Shown here: positions 25,250 through 33,956 of the stretch, piece by piece
Layout of the letters: each line of letters opens with the position of its first letter
How positions within the stretch are numbered: the first letter of the stretch is position 1
From: an uncultured Collinsella sp.
GTDB lineage: Bacteria; Actinomycetota; Coriobacteriia; Coriobacteriales; Coriobacteriaceae
Direction: 5' to 3'
Assembly: GCA_959019945.1 (NCBI GenBank)
Contig: CAUEQD010000005.1
Span: forward strand, 72,644 to 136,643
DNA length: 64,000 bases
Notes under the pieces: model-generated
Told to the model about the DNA's origin: nothing
Seen by the model: only the letters and a program-made list of their open reading frames with translations
Database searches by the model: none
Position numbers and translations under genes: made by a program

Positions 25250-26089
25250 GTGATTGATTCGGAACAGCTTAAGCAGCATATGGTCAAGGCCGTGGAGGAG
25301 ATTCGCGCCACCAATCCGATGGCCGGCTCCATCACCAACACGGTGACGATCGACTTTGTCGCCAACGCACAGCTCGCCGTGGGCGGATCGGCCGCCATGG
25401 TCTATCTGCCCGACGAAGGCGAGGCACTCGTTGCCGGCGGCGGCGCCATCTATCTCAATATGGGCACGCTCTTCCCCATCTACGAGCAGACGATTCCCCG
25501 AGCGGCCAAGGCGGCACACGACGCCGGCAAGCCCTGGGTGCTCGATCCGGTGGGCCTGGGCATCGGTAGCCTGCGCACCCAGCTGGTAAACGAGCTCAAG
25601 CAGTACAAGCCCGCCATCGTGCGCGGCAATGCCTCCGAGATCATTGCGCTCGCCGGCCTGTGGGGTCTTGAGGGCGAGGCGGCCGATCTGAGCCGCGTAC
25701 GCGGCGTCGATACCACCGACACGGTCGACGCCGCCCGCGATGCCGCCGTGGCGCTCGCCCGCTACACCGGCGGCGCCGTGGTCGTCTCGGGCGAAGTCGA
25801 CCTGATTACCGACGGCACGACCGTGGCCAAGTCCCACGGCGGCAGCCCGCTCATGTCCAAGATCACCGGCTGCGGCTGCTCGCAGGGCGGCGTGCTGGCC
25901 GTGTACGCCTGCGCCGCCGACCCGTTTACGGCAGCCGTCTGCGGCACCGCCGTCTACAACGTTGCCGGCACGCGTGCCGCCGCCGTCGCCGATGCCCCGG
26001 CAAGCTTTAAGGTTGCCTTTATCGACGAGCTCTACCGCGCGACCGCCCAGGACATCGCCGATAACCGACTCGAGCTCGAGGAGGCATAA
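25250..26089 (+). CDS. thiM: Hydroxyethylthiazole kinase
   Basis: A 279-residue kinase that phosphorylates 4-methyl-5-(2-hydroxyethyl)thiazole in thiamine salvage. It has the MAGSITNTVTIDFVAN start, the DPVGLGIGSLRTQ segment and the GCGCSQGG catalytic region of the ribokinase-like ThiM family. The GTG at 25250 with AGGGAGG eight bases upstream gives the normal family length; the longer frame would start inside the riboswitch. It is the first gene of a three-gene TPP-regulated operon. Confidence 0.95.
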   Translation: MIDSEQLKQHMVKAVEEIRATNPMAGSITNTVTIDFVANAQLAVGGSAAMVYLPDEGEALVAGGGAIYLNMGTLFPIYEQTIPRAAKAAHDAGKPWVLDPVGLGIGSLRTQLVNELKQYKPAIVRGNASEIIALAGLWGLEGEAADLSRVRGVDTTDTVDAARDAAVALARYTGGAVVVSGEVDLITDGTTVAKSHGGSPLMSKITGCGCSQGGVLAVYACAADPFTAAVCGTAVYNVAGTRAAAVADAPASFKVAFIDELYRATAQDIADNRLELEEA

Positions 26090-26092
26090 GCC

Positions 26093-26434
26093 ATGTCCGA
26101 GCCCGTAACCAATACCGGCATGAACACACTCGTCGCCGTGGCCATCGCCCCATGCGGCACCGGCGATGAGCTGTCCGCCGAGGTCGCCGAGGTCGTGCGC
26201 GTCATTCGCGAGAGCGGCCTTCCCAACCGCACCACCTCGATGTTCACCGAGATCGAGGGCAACTGGGACGAGGTCATGCAGGTCGTGCGCGACGCAACCT
26301 TTGTGTTGGCGAGCAAGGGTATCCGCACCGAAGTCGTGCTCAAAGCCGATATTCGGCCCGGATTTACCGACACCATGACCGGCAAGCTCGAGCGCATGGA
26401 AGCGCAGATCAAAAAGCAGGAGGAAGCACGATGA
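26093..26434 (+). CDS. Thiamine-binding protein (MTH1187/YkoF-type, DUF77)
   Basis: A 113-residue ferredoxin-like-fold protein: VAIAPCGTGDELSAEV, RTTSMFTEIEGNWDEVMQVV and LKADIRPGF are typical. Family members bind thiamine or its hydroxymethylpyrimidine part. Its position between thiM and thiE under one TPP riboswitch supports this. GAGGAGG at the end of thiM serves as its ribosome site, and its end overlaps thiE by ATGA. Confidence 0.85.
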   Translation: MSEPVTNTGMNTLVAVAIAPCGTGDELSAEVAEVVRVIRESGLPNRTTSMFTEIEGNWDEVMQVVRDATFVLASKGIRTEVVLKADIRPGFTDTMTGKLERMEAQIKKQEEAR

Positions 26435-27132
26435 GCATCCGCGACAACCTTGATATCTCGGCCTATCTGGTACTCGGCCCCGAAAACACGCTCGGGCGCC
26501 CCGTGGGCGATGTGGTGGCCCAGGCGCTCGACGCCGGCTTTACCTGCATCCAGGTGCGCTCCAAGGTGGCAAGTGCCCGCGAGATCATCGCGCTGACCGG
26601 CGACGCCGCACAGGCAATCGCGCAGGCCGGCAAGACCGGTCAGGTCGCCCTGCTCATCGACGACCGCCTGGACTGCGTGCTTGCTGCACGCGAGCAGGGC
26701 ATTGCCGTCGACGGCGTGCATGTGGGTCAGAGCGACATTCCCGTCGAGGTCTGCCGCAAGCTGCTGGGCCCCGACGCCATCGTGGGTCTTTCGGCCCGTT
26801 GCGAGGAAATGCTCGAGTACGTCAAGACCGCCGACATGAGCCTGGTCGATTACCTGGGCATCGGCCCACTCCACGAGACCGAGACCAAGCGCGACTGCGG
26901 ACGCGCGGCCGACGGCTCTATCATCACCAAGAGCTTTGAGGACCTGGCCGCACTCCACGCGGCAAGCCCCGTGCCCATCGTGGTGGGCGGCGGCGTCAAG
27001 ACGGCCGACTTGCCGCAGCTTAAGGCAACCGGCGTCGATGGCTTCTTTGTGGTGAGCGCCGTCTGCAGTGCCGACGACCCCCACGCCGCAGCCAAGGAGC
27101 TCGTCGACACCTGGCAGCAAGCAGAGGCATAA
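26431..27132 (+). CDS. thiE: Thiamine-phosphate synthase
   Basis: A 233-residue TIM-barrel enzyme joining thiazole phosphate with hydroxymethylpyrimidine diphosphate. Visible are the FTCIQVRSK strand, LLIDDRLD, GVHVGQSDIP, YLGIGPLHETETKRD and VVGGGVKTADLP motifs. The start codon overlaps the preceding stop (ATGA). No thiD lies in this window, so the pyrimidine kinase must be elsewhere or the pyrimidine is obtained in phosphorylated form. Confidence 0.95.
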   Translation: MSIRDNLDISAYLVLGPENTLGRPVGDVVAQALDAGFTCIQVRSKVASAREIIALTGDAAQAIAQAGKTGQVALLIDDRLDCVLAAREQGIAVDGVHVGQSDIPVEVCRKLLGPDAIVGLSARCEEMLEYVKTADMSLVDYLGIGPLHETETKRDCGRAADGSIITKSFEDLAALHAASPVPIVVGGGVKTADLPQLKATGVDGFFVVSAVCSADDPHAAAKELVDTWQQAEA

Positions 27133-27170
27133 GCCGAGCAGCTGATCCGCAGCCTCACATCTTTAGCAAT

Positions 27171-27216
27171 GGAAAGCGCATCCCAGTTTGGACCTCCATT
27201 CCGGGATGCGCTTTCC
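27171..27216. terminator. Hairpin between thiE and the patatin gene
   Basis: GGAAAGCGCATCCC (27171-27184) pairs perfectly with GGGATGCGCTTTCC (27203-27216). The U tract is poor on both strands, but the position between convergent genes supports a terminator role. Confidence 0.65.
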
Positions 27217-27238
27217 GCCGAGTCCGCGGCAGTTTGCT

Positions 27239-28108
27239 CTACCCCGCTAGGTAGGCCTCCAACGCCGGCAAAGTCGCCTCCGCATCTCGACGACCGATCT
27301 GATAGATGCGCTCGAGCTCATCGGGCTCGCGGCACAGCGACGGCACTTTCACCGATTCGCTCGGACGCACCACAAAGATTTCGCCGGCAGCCTCGCGACG
27401 TGCCAGGTCATCGAGCGTGGCATTGTAAACCTCATGCCGATGCTCAAGCGCTGAGACAAACTCCGGATAGTGACGGAACACGCGACGCAGCATGGGCATC
27501 ACGCTGTTGGGCTGCTTCACAAAGCCCGCCGGCTGCGTGAGTACCACGATATTGCGGTCATACCCCTGCGCAAACAGCCATGCACTGGGAATAGAATCAG
27601 CCACGCCACCATCCAGATACTTATGCCCGTCAATAGCAACGGGACGCGTCGCCACGGGAATCGCCGACGATGCCCGGATCCACTCGATATCCCGCTCGTC
27701 GCCATAAGGCAGGTCATGGTAGACGGCCTTGCCCGTCTCGATATCGGTGCACACGCACGTAAACCGCATGGGACAGGCGCGATACGCCTCCAAGTCAATG
27801 GGATCGCGCTCGATAGGCACCTCGTGATAGGCAAAATCGGCATTGAACATATCGCCGGTCCGCAGCCAGCTTGCTACACCCGCATAGCGCTTATCGGCAC
27901 AATAGGCCTTGTTATAGCGAATGGCACGGCCGATCTGGCGCGATTTAAAATTGTAGCCAAACGCCGCGCCCGCCGAGACGCCCACCATATGGTCGCAGGT
28001 CAAACCGTGCTCCATCCAAACGTCGAGCACGCCCGCCGTATACATACCGCGGTAGCCGCCTCCCTCGAGCGCGAGCCCCACCGTGCGCGTCATAGTTGGC
28101 TGTGCCAT
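27239..28108 (-). CDS. Patatin-like phospholipase
   Basis: A 289-residue lipid hydrolase. The oxyanion glycines (EGGGYRG), the nucleophile Ser in GVSAGA and the catalytic Asp in YLDGGVAD complete the Ser-Asp dyad. It most resembles the YjjU group of bacterial patatins. No signal peptide is visible. GGAGATGG lies before the start at 28108. Membrane lipid turnover is the likely role. Confidence 0.9.
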   Translation of the reverse strand: MAQPTMTRTVGLALEGGGYRGMYTAGVLDVWMEHGLTCDHMVGVSAGAAFGYNFKSRQIGRAIRYNKAYCADKRYAGVASWLRTGDMFNADFAYHEVPIERDPIDLEAYRACPMRFTCVCTDIETGKAVYHDLPYGDERDIEWIRASSAIPVATRPVAIDGHKYLDGGVADSIPSAWLFAQGYDRNIVVLTQPAGFVKQPNSVMPMLRRVFRHYPEFVSALEHRHEVYNATLDDLARREAAGEIFVVRPSESVKVPSLCREPDELERIYQIGRRDAEATLPALEAYLAG

Positions 28109-28249
28109 GCGACCATCTCCGTCCCCGCAAATTTAAACGGAACAAGTATACCCATCAACATATACCGCCCCAGTCGCATTTTTATCGAACATCGCATCAT
28201 CGCGCTGCCGTTTGTCGAATAATAGCCACCCACAGCATGTGCACCCCTA

Positions 28250-28285
28250 TATAATTTTGTACTGTTGTTTATTACTGTTGTTTAT
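28250..28285 (+). promoter_or_regulatory. Promoter with tandem 13-bp repeats upstream of the GGDEF/EAL gene
   Basis: TATAAT at 28250-28255 is a consensus -10. TACTGTTGTTTAT is repeated head to tail at 28260-28272 and 28273-28285, at the expected transcription start. It implies a leader of about 180 nt before the ATG at 28446. I see no convincing c-di-GMP riboswitch in that leader. Confidence 0.5.
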
Positions 28286-28445
28286 ACTACTCAGCAGTTA
28301 TCAACAGCGAACATTAGCCGGCAAAGTAACCCAACAACGCAGCAAGGCGGGGGCCTGGATACACGCAAAACGCTGAGCAACGACGCGCGTACACGACGAG
28401 CTCGCCCGACGCAATCCGCCCCGACTTCAGAAAGCCGCTTAGAAC

Positions 28446-31163
28446 ATGGATACTGTCAGCAATTACACCGAAACGCTCGAAAAGACCGTCCGTGACCTTC
28501 TCGAGCGTCAGGAGGATCTGATCAGGACCGCCTTTACCGACCAGCTTACCGGGCTTGGCAACCGTGGCGGCTTTGCCCGTTCCCTCGAGGAACTCTGGGA
28601 GCAGGACACCCCCGTTACCATGGCGTTCATCGATATCGACAATCTCAAGCACTGCAACGACGTCTTTGGGCATGACGAGGGCAACCGCTATATCTTGCAG
28701 GTAAGCCTCTATCTCAAACTGTATATGAAAGTGGACGAGGCGGCGTTTCGCATAGGCGGCGACGAGTTTGCCATCCTATCTACGATTGCGACCGAGGACG
28801 ACCTCGCCGAACGTCTGGAACACTGCCGAACGATCCTGCTCAAAAACAACGATTCCGAGATGCCCCACTCGTTTAGCTACGGAGTGGCACACGCCGACCC
28901 CGCCCTGGGCGAAGCCTCCAATCGCATGACACTCGATGCCGACCATCGCATGTACGACTACAAGCTACGTCATGCTATGCACCTCGATCGGCGCAATATC
29001 ACGCAAGTCCACGCCGACGACTTCGAAATAAGCGATCGTATTTTCGACGCTTTTTCGATGCTCAACGAGGGCCGTTATTTCTTTATCGAGAACTTGGACA
29101 AGGACCGCACCCTTTGGTCGCAAGGTGCCTTGCGCGATCTCGGTCTTCCTTCGGAGCACATAGACAGCTGCCGCGATTTCTGGAAGACGCGCGTCCATCC
29201 CGATGACCTCGAGGCCTACGCCAACGACATCAACCAGATCTTTAACGGCTCCAAACACCGCCGCGTCATGCAGTACCGCATGCGCAATGCCGCGGGTGAC
29301 TACGTTCTCTGCCGCGCTCGCGGGTTTCGCATCGACGGCGACGGAAATGTCCCCTCGCTCTATGTCGGCGAACTCGTCAATCACTCGCTTGCCGAAACCG
29401 TCGACGCCGCCACAGGCCTCGGAACGCAGCGCATGCTGGTCAACGCTATCGATGCCTGCCGTCGCGACCGCTGCGAGACGGGGCTTATAGCGGTGCGCAT
29501 TCGTGGCACGGCGAATCTCAACGAGCTCTACGGGGCCGAGGCTGTCGACAACATGCTTGCCGAATACGCAGGCCGCATGCTGTCGATCACCCGCGGCAGA
29601 AGCCGGGTCTTCCGTTCACGAAGCGTCCAGTTCGTCGTGCTCAGCAACGATTTGGACCATGAGGCATTCGAGCAACTGACCCGCCACCTTAAAGAGGCTG
29701 TTTTCGCTCCTGTTCAAATCGCGGGCGACACCATTACTCCCGTCTGCCTTGTCGTCCCGGCCTTTTACGAGCAGTTAGCCCATCAAGCGACCGCCGTTTT
29801 AGGCGAACTCGACCGTCGCCTTCGCACGGCCGGCGGGCTTGTTCCCAACGACAGCCTCCCCATACCCGAGGCGGAGCGCAAAAGCGCCATCGCCGAACGT
29901 ATCGACTCGCTCACGGGCCTCTATCGACCCAGCGAGTTTATGCGGCGCGCCAACGCATTTCTCGAGGCAAGGCGCGACGGCACCTGGTGCATCGCCACGG
30001 TCGACATGGGCCACATGCGCCTGTTTAATGAATGGCACGGCCAGGCCGAGGGCGACCGCGTACTCGCCGATGTGGGCACGGTCCTCAAGGACATCGAGAA
30101 TGCCGATATGGGCGTCGCAGGCTACTGGGGCCAAGATGACTTTTGCGCACTCATCCCCTTTAAGCGCATCACCGTCCATCAAATCTACAACCGCGTTCGC
30201 GAGGTCGTAGCCAGGCATGATGACGGCGTAGGTTTTTGGCCGTCCATGGGCATTTACCCCATCGACTCCAATGAGGAGATCACCATCGATGCGCAGGCAA
30301 AGGCCATGTTTACCAATCGACGCGCCAAAAACGACTTCAAGGAGCGCATTGCTATTTTCCGCCCCGAAGAATATGAACACGAGATTGCGTTCCACCGCAC
30401 GCTGACCGAGTTCCAGTACGCGCTCTCAAATGGCCGCATCACGTACTACCTGCAGCCCCAGGTCGATATGGAAACCGGCGAGATCATTGGCGCCGAGGCA
30501 CTTACGCGCTGGATTGACAAGGACGGCTCTCTCATTTCGCCCGCAACGTTTATTCCCGCACTCGAGGAAAGCGGCTTTGTGGTGACGCTCGACAAGTACA
30601 TTTGGCAGGGTGTCGCCATATGGCTTCGCGAGTGTCTCGATCGCAGTCTTCGCGTGGTTCCGGTCTCGCTTAATGTGTCTCGCGTGGACATTCTTGCCTG
30701 CGACGTTGCCGAGCATATGGGATCGCTCGCCGCCCAATACAACCTGCCGCCCGAGCTCATGCGCATCGAGATCACCGAGACGGCTTATACGGGAGAGTCC
30801 GAAGCCGTGGACAAACTGACAGCCGACTTGCACACCCGCGGCTTCTCGACCTATATGGACGATTTTGGCACCGGTCAGTCCACGCTCGCGATGCTCAAGA
30901 ACGTCAACGTCGACGTCATCAAGCTCGACCGCACCTTTGTGCCCACCGACCGCGATCAAGGCCGCAGCGCGCAGATCGTGTCATCGATGCTCGAGATGGC
31001 GCAGTCGCTCCATCTGCCCATTGTAATCGAAGGCGTCGAGACAGATGAGCAGGCGAACATGCTACGCCACATGGGCGCCCGCTACGCTCAGGGTTTCCTC
31101 TACTACCGCCCCATGCCGGCGAAGGATTTTGAGGCATTGCTCGATGGTGGCAATAACAACTGA
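28446..31163 (+). CDS. c-di-GMP protein with three GGDEF-type domains, a PAS-like domain and an EAL domain
   Basis: A 905-residue soluble protein. Order: intact GGDEF (RIGGDEF, about residue 104), PAS-like domain (about 200-310), a degenerate GGDEF (motif position reads RSVQF, about 390), a second degenerate one (GQDDF, about 561), then an EAL domain with GAEALTRW (about 682), EITE (about 774), DDFG (about 805) and EGVE all present. It may both make and degrade c-di-GMP. No membrane segment is visible. The gene after next to nothing downstream, starting at 31290, is a shorter relative of its first half. The domain assignment is sure; which activity dominates is not. Confidence 0.9.
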   Translation: MDTVSNYTETLEKTVRDLLERQEDLIRTAFTDQLTGLGNRGGFARSLEELWEQDTPVTMAFIDIDNLKHCNDVFGHDEGNRYILQVSLYLKLYMKVDEAAFRIGGDEFAILSTIATEDDLAERLEHCRTILLKNNDSEMPHSFSYGVAHADPALGEASNRMTLDADHRMYDYKLRHAMHLDRRNITQVHADDFEISDRIFDAFSMLNEGRYFFIENLDKDRTLWSQGALRDLGLPSEHIDSCRDFWKTRVHPDDLEAYANDINQIFNGSKHRRVMQYRMRNAAGDYVLCRARGFRIDGDGNVPSLYVGELVNHSLAETVDAATGLGTQRMLVNAIDACRRDRCETGLIAVRIRGTANLNELYGAEAVDNMLAEYAGRMLSITRGRSRVFRSRSVQFVVLSNDLDHEAFEQLTRHLKEAVFAPVQIAGDTITPVCLVVPAFYEQLAHQATAVLGELDRRLRTAGGLVPNDSLPIPEAERKSAIAERIDSLTGLYRPSEFMRRANAFLEARRDGTWCIATVDMGHMRLFNEWHGQAEGDRVLADVGTVLKDIENADMGVAGYWGQDDFCALIPFKRITVHQIYNRVREVVARHDDGVGFWPSMGIYPIDSNEEITIDAQAKAMFTNRRAKNDFKERIAIFRPEEYEHEIAFHRTLTEFQYALSNGRITYYLQPQVDMETGEIIGAEALTRWIDKDGSLISPATFIPALEESGFVVTLDKYIWQGVAIWLRECLDRSLRVVPVSLNVSRVDILACDVAEHMGSLAAQYNLPPELMRIEITETAYTGESEAVDKLTADLHTRGFSTYMDDFGTGQSTLAMLKNVNVDVIKLDRTFVPTDRDQGRSAQIVSSMLEMAQSLHLPIVIEGVETDEQANMLRHMGARYAQGFLYYRPMPAKDFEALLDGGNNN

Positions 31164-31221
31164 TACGCTCGCGCGCAAAACGCCACCGCCGAAGGGGGCA
31201 TTTGTCTCCATTAGCTAACTT

Positions 31222-31252
31222 ATATCCCCAGTTCAAACCGAATTGGGGATAT
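31222..31252. promoter_or_regulatory. Inverted repeat ATATCCCCA-N13-TGGGGATAT between the two GGDEF genes
   Basis: A perfect 9-bp inverted repeat, 59 bp after the first gene's stop and 37 bp before the second start. It lacks a U tract, so an operator is as likely as a terminator. Confidence 0.4.
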
Positions 31253-31289
31253 GATACAAACCGTTGTTCCCCCAAGGAGGTTATCCATC

Positions 31290-32621
31290 ATGAACGAGTC
31301 GTACCGCATGGGCGAGCAATCGATTATTGCCTATCTTCAGCGACTTGCGAATGGCATCTCGACCGCCGAACTCGATGTTGCCGCGCTGCCTGCTGAGCTG
31401 CGCGCCGTTGGCGAGCAACTGCAAAAGACGCATGCCATCCTGCAACAAGAGCGCCGGCTGCTTGAGAGCAACGCCTATATCGACCCGCTCACCAACTTGG
31501 GCAACCGCGGCGGACTCGACCGTCACGTCGAGCAACTCTGGCACAAAGGTGACCCCTTCACCTGCGCCTATATTGACATCGACCATCTCAAACATTGCAA
31601 TGATAGGTTTGGCCACGCCGAAGGCAATCGCTATATTCTGAGCATCTGCCGCACGCTCTCCGAAACCATGGAGCACGATGAGATGCTGTTCCGCATCGGT
31701 GGAGACGAGTTTGTGCTCATCTCGCTCTCCGCAAACGAGACCGAACTCGAGCAGCGCTTGGAGCGGGTACGTGCCGGGCTGATCGAGGCGAGCTCAAGTG
31801 GCAAGGCGCCCATGATCGCCAGCTTTAGCTTTGGCTGCTCGCGCGTCGATCCACTTGCCGGCGACACGCGTCGCCAGATGACGATGGATGCCGATCGCAA
31901 GATGTATCGCTATAAGCTTATGCATCGTGTGCAGCAACCGAAAGACAATGACGCGCCGCAACGCCCAATCGTCGATCAGCTTCCCTGCAACGACCGGGTG
32001 TTCCAAGCGATCTCCATGAGCTCCGAGACGCGCTATCCGTTCATCCTTAACCTCGATACGGGAGAATCGCAATGGTCGGTTAACGCCGTGCGCGATTTTG
32101 ACCTGCCCTCCCAGCACCCTTTTAACTCACTCGACATGTGGCTCGCCCGCGTTCATCCCGAGGACCGCGACAACGTACGCGCCGAGCTCGACATGGTGAT
32201 AAACGGCACGTGGCACTTCCACTACATGCAGTATCGCGTAATGGATGCCACCGGAAAATACGTGCTTTGCGACTGCACAGGTTACCGCTTGGACGGCACC
32301 GATACCGAGCCCAGCATGTATGTGGGCACTATCATCAACCGAAGCTTGGCAGATACGACCGACTCGGTAACGGGCCTGGGCGATGTCCACGCGCTGGTCA
32401 ACGCTATTGGAGAGATGCGCCGCGTGGCGCGCGAGGCAGGCTTTATTGCCATTAAGGTCGACGATATCGCCGAAGTCAATGCCCGCTTTGGATTCGATGC
32501 AGGCGACCGCGTGCTCGCCGAAAGTGCCGCCTGCCTCATGGATTGTTCGCGCGGCAAGGGTCGCCTGTTCCGCTCGACGGGACCAATGTTCGTGGCGCTT
32601 TTCGATGAGCTCGGCCCCTAG
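31290..32621 (+). CDS. GGDEF protein with PAS-like domain, truncated by an in-frame TAG
   Basis: A 443-residue diguanylate cyclase-like protein related to the first half of the preceding gene. It has an N-terminal coiled region, an intact GGDEF (RIGGDEF, about residue 135), a PAS-like domain and the start of a second, degenerate GGDEF domain. The TAG at 32619-32621 cuts that last domain; the same frame continues for 65 codons to a second stop at 32817-32819 with clear similarity to the relative's sequence. AAGGAGG precedes the ATG at 31290. The first cyclase domain is intact, so the truncated product may still be active. Confidence 0.85.
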   Translation: MNESYRMGEQSIIAYLQRLANGISTAELDVAALPAELRAVGEQLQKTHAILQQERRLLESNAYIDPLTNLGNRGGLDRHVEQLWHKGDPFTCAYIDIDHLKHCNDRFGHAEGNRYILSICRTLSETMEHDEMLFRIGGDEFVLISLSANETELEQRLERVRAGLIEASSSGKAPMIASFSFGCSRVDPLAGDTRRQMTMDADRKMYRYKLMHRVQQPKDNDAPQRPIVDQLPCNDRVFQAISMSSETRYPFILNLDTGESQWSVNAVRDFDLPSQHPFNSLDMWLARVHPEDRDNVRAELDMVINGTWHFHYMQYRVMDATGKYVLCDCTGYRLDGTDTEPSMYVGTIINRSLADTTDSVTGLGDVHALVNAIGEMRRVAREAGFIAIKVDDIAEVNARFGFDAGDRVLAESAACLMDCSRGKGRLFRSTGPMFVALFDELGP

Positions 32622-32819
32622 GCAATCGACGAGCTCGCAAACGAAATCGAACGATTCCTGGGTTCTCCCGTGCTCATCGGCTCGCTTGAATATCAGCCGC
32701 CCATTCGCGTGGCCACGCTCCATCTGGACGCTGTCAATCGACAGCCCGTTTCCATTTTGAACGAGCTCAAAGCGTTGCTCGGTAAAGCCGTGCAGGTGCC
32801 AGGTACCAAACTGGATTAG
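32622..32819 (+). pseudogene. Severed 3' part of the truncated GGDEF gene
   Basis: After the TAG the frame reads AIDELANEIERFLGSPVLIG and on to an end of KLD. This aligns with the part of the neighbouring 905-residue protein that follows its second GGDEF-like motif (EQLTRHLKEAVFAPVQIAG). Either the TAG is a recent nonsense mutation or it is read through. Confidence 0.75.
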
Positions 32820-32893
32820 CACCGCGCCCGCACCGCCTCCCCCATCGTGCGATAATCCTCTGCAGAAGTCACCAACAGCAGAGGGAGTTTGTG

Positions 32894-33517
32894 ATGAAGG
32901 TTCTTTTGGTCAATGGCAGTCCCAAGGCAAACGGCAATACCGCCCGCGCACTCGCCGAGGTCTCCGAGCAACTCAACGCCGAGGGCATCGATACCGAGGT
33001 GTTCCAGCTGGGCGCCAAGCCCATTCGCGACTGCATCGGTTGCGGCCAGTGCGGCAAGCTTGGCGGTCGCTGCACCTTTGACGACGACGTGGTGAACGAG
33101 CTCATCGCTGCCGCCGAGCAGGCAGATGGTTTTGTCTTTGGCTCCCCCGTCTACTATGCGCATCCCAGCGGACGCATCCTCTCAGCCCTCGATCGCGCCT
33201 CCTACGCAGGCGGGCACGCCTTTGAGCACAAACCCGGCGCCGCAGTCGCCGTCGCCCGTCGCGGCGGCACGTCGACCACCTTCGATGTGCTCAACAAGTA
33301 CTTCACCATTAAGCAGATGCCCGTGGTGGCCTCCACGTACTGGAACAACGTCTTTGGTGCCATGCCGGGCGAGGCCACCCAGGACGCCGAGGGCCTGGCC
33401 ACCATGCGAAACATCGGCAAAAACATGGCCTGGCTCCTGCGCTGTATCGAGGCAGGACAGGCCGCCGGTATCAACGCACCCGAGGCAGATCGAGCAACGA
33501 CCAACTTCATTCGATAG
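32894..33517 (+). CDS. NADPH-dependent FMN reductase / flavodoxin-like oxidoreductase
   Basis: A 207-residue flavoprotein. The FMN phosphate loop NGSPKANGNT is at residues about 7-16, and a CIGCGQCGKLGGRC cysteine cluster follows, as in iron-sulfur flavoprotein-type reductases. GSPVYYAHPSG is the second flavin-contact region. ATG 32894 is preferred to the adjacent GTG 32891 because GAGGGAG is then six bases away. It is followed 11 bp later by the ArsC-like gene, probably co-transcribed. Confidence 0.88.
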   Translation: MKVLLVNGSPKANGNTARALAEVSEQLNAEGIDTEVFQLGAKPIRDCIGCGQCGKLGGRCTFDDDVVNELIAAAEQADGFVFGSPVYYAHPSGRILSALDRASYAGGHAFEHKPGAAVAVARRGGTSTTFDVLNKYFTIKQMPVVASTYWNNVFGAMPGEATQDAEGLATMRNIGKNMAWLLRCIEAGQAAGINAPEADRATTNFIR

Positions 33518-33528
33518 AGCGGCGGAGC

Positions 33529-33870
33529 ATGAATATCCAGATTTTTGGAACCAAAAAGTCTTTCGATACCAAGAAGGCCCAGCGCTATTTTAAGGAGCGC
33601 CGCATTAAGGTGCAGTTTATTGACCTTAGGGAAAAGGAGATGAGCAAGGGCGAGCTCACGAGCGTGATGCAGGCGGTCGGCGGCATCGACAAGCTGCTCA
33701 ACCCCAAGGCCAAGGACGAGGAGACGCTCGCGCTCATCCAGCACCTTACCCCTAGCCAGCGCTTCGACAAACTGCTCGAAAACCAGCAGGTTCTAGCCGA
33801 ACCCATCGTGCGCAACGGCAAAAAGGCCACCGTCGGTTATTGCCCCGATGTATGGGGAGCCTGGGAGTAG
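33529..33870 (+). CDS. ArsC/Spx-family protein without the active-site cysteine
   Basis: A 113-residue thioredoxin-fold protein of the ArsC family (IQIFGTKKSFDTKKAQRYF, LTPSQRFDKLLENQQVLAEPIVRNGKKATVGYCPD). The position that holds the catalytic CxxC or CxxS in arsenate reductases reads KKSFDTKK, so no arsenate reduction by the usual mechanism is expected. It resembles the YffB-like branch in this respect. No ars genes lie nearby. Confidence 0.78.
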   Translation: MNIQIFGTKKSFDTKKAQRYFKERRIKVQFIDLREKEMSKGELTSVMQAVGGIDKLLNPKAKDEETLALIQHLTPSQRFDKLLENQQVLAEPIVRNGKKATVGYCPDVWGAWE

Positions 33871-33956
33871 CCTGTGTTATTTGCCGGCGCGTGGGTATAA
33901 GAGCAGGCGTTTGGCATAAGATTCAACTGTAAGCCATGTCTAACAAAGGAGGGCAC

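Noticed and set aside
28262..28445. c-di-GMP riboswitch before the GGDEF/EAL gene
   Set aside because: The conserved GEMM core and tetraloop/receptor pattern could not be found in the leader.
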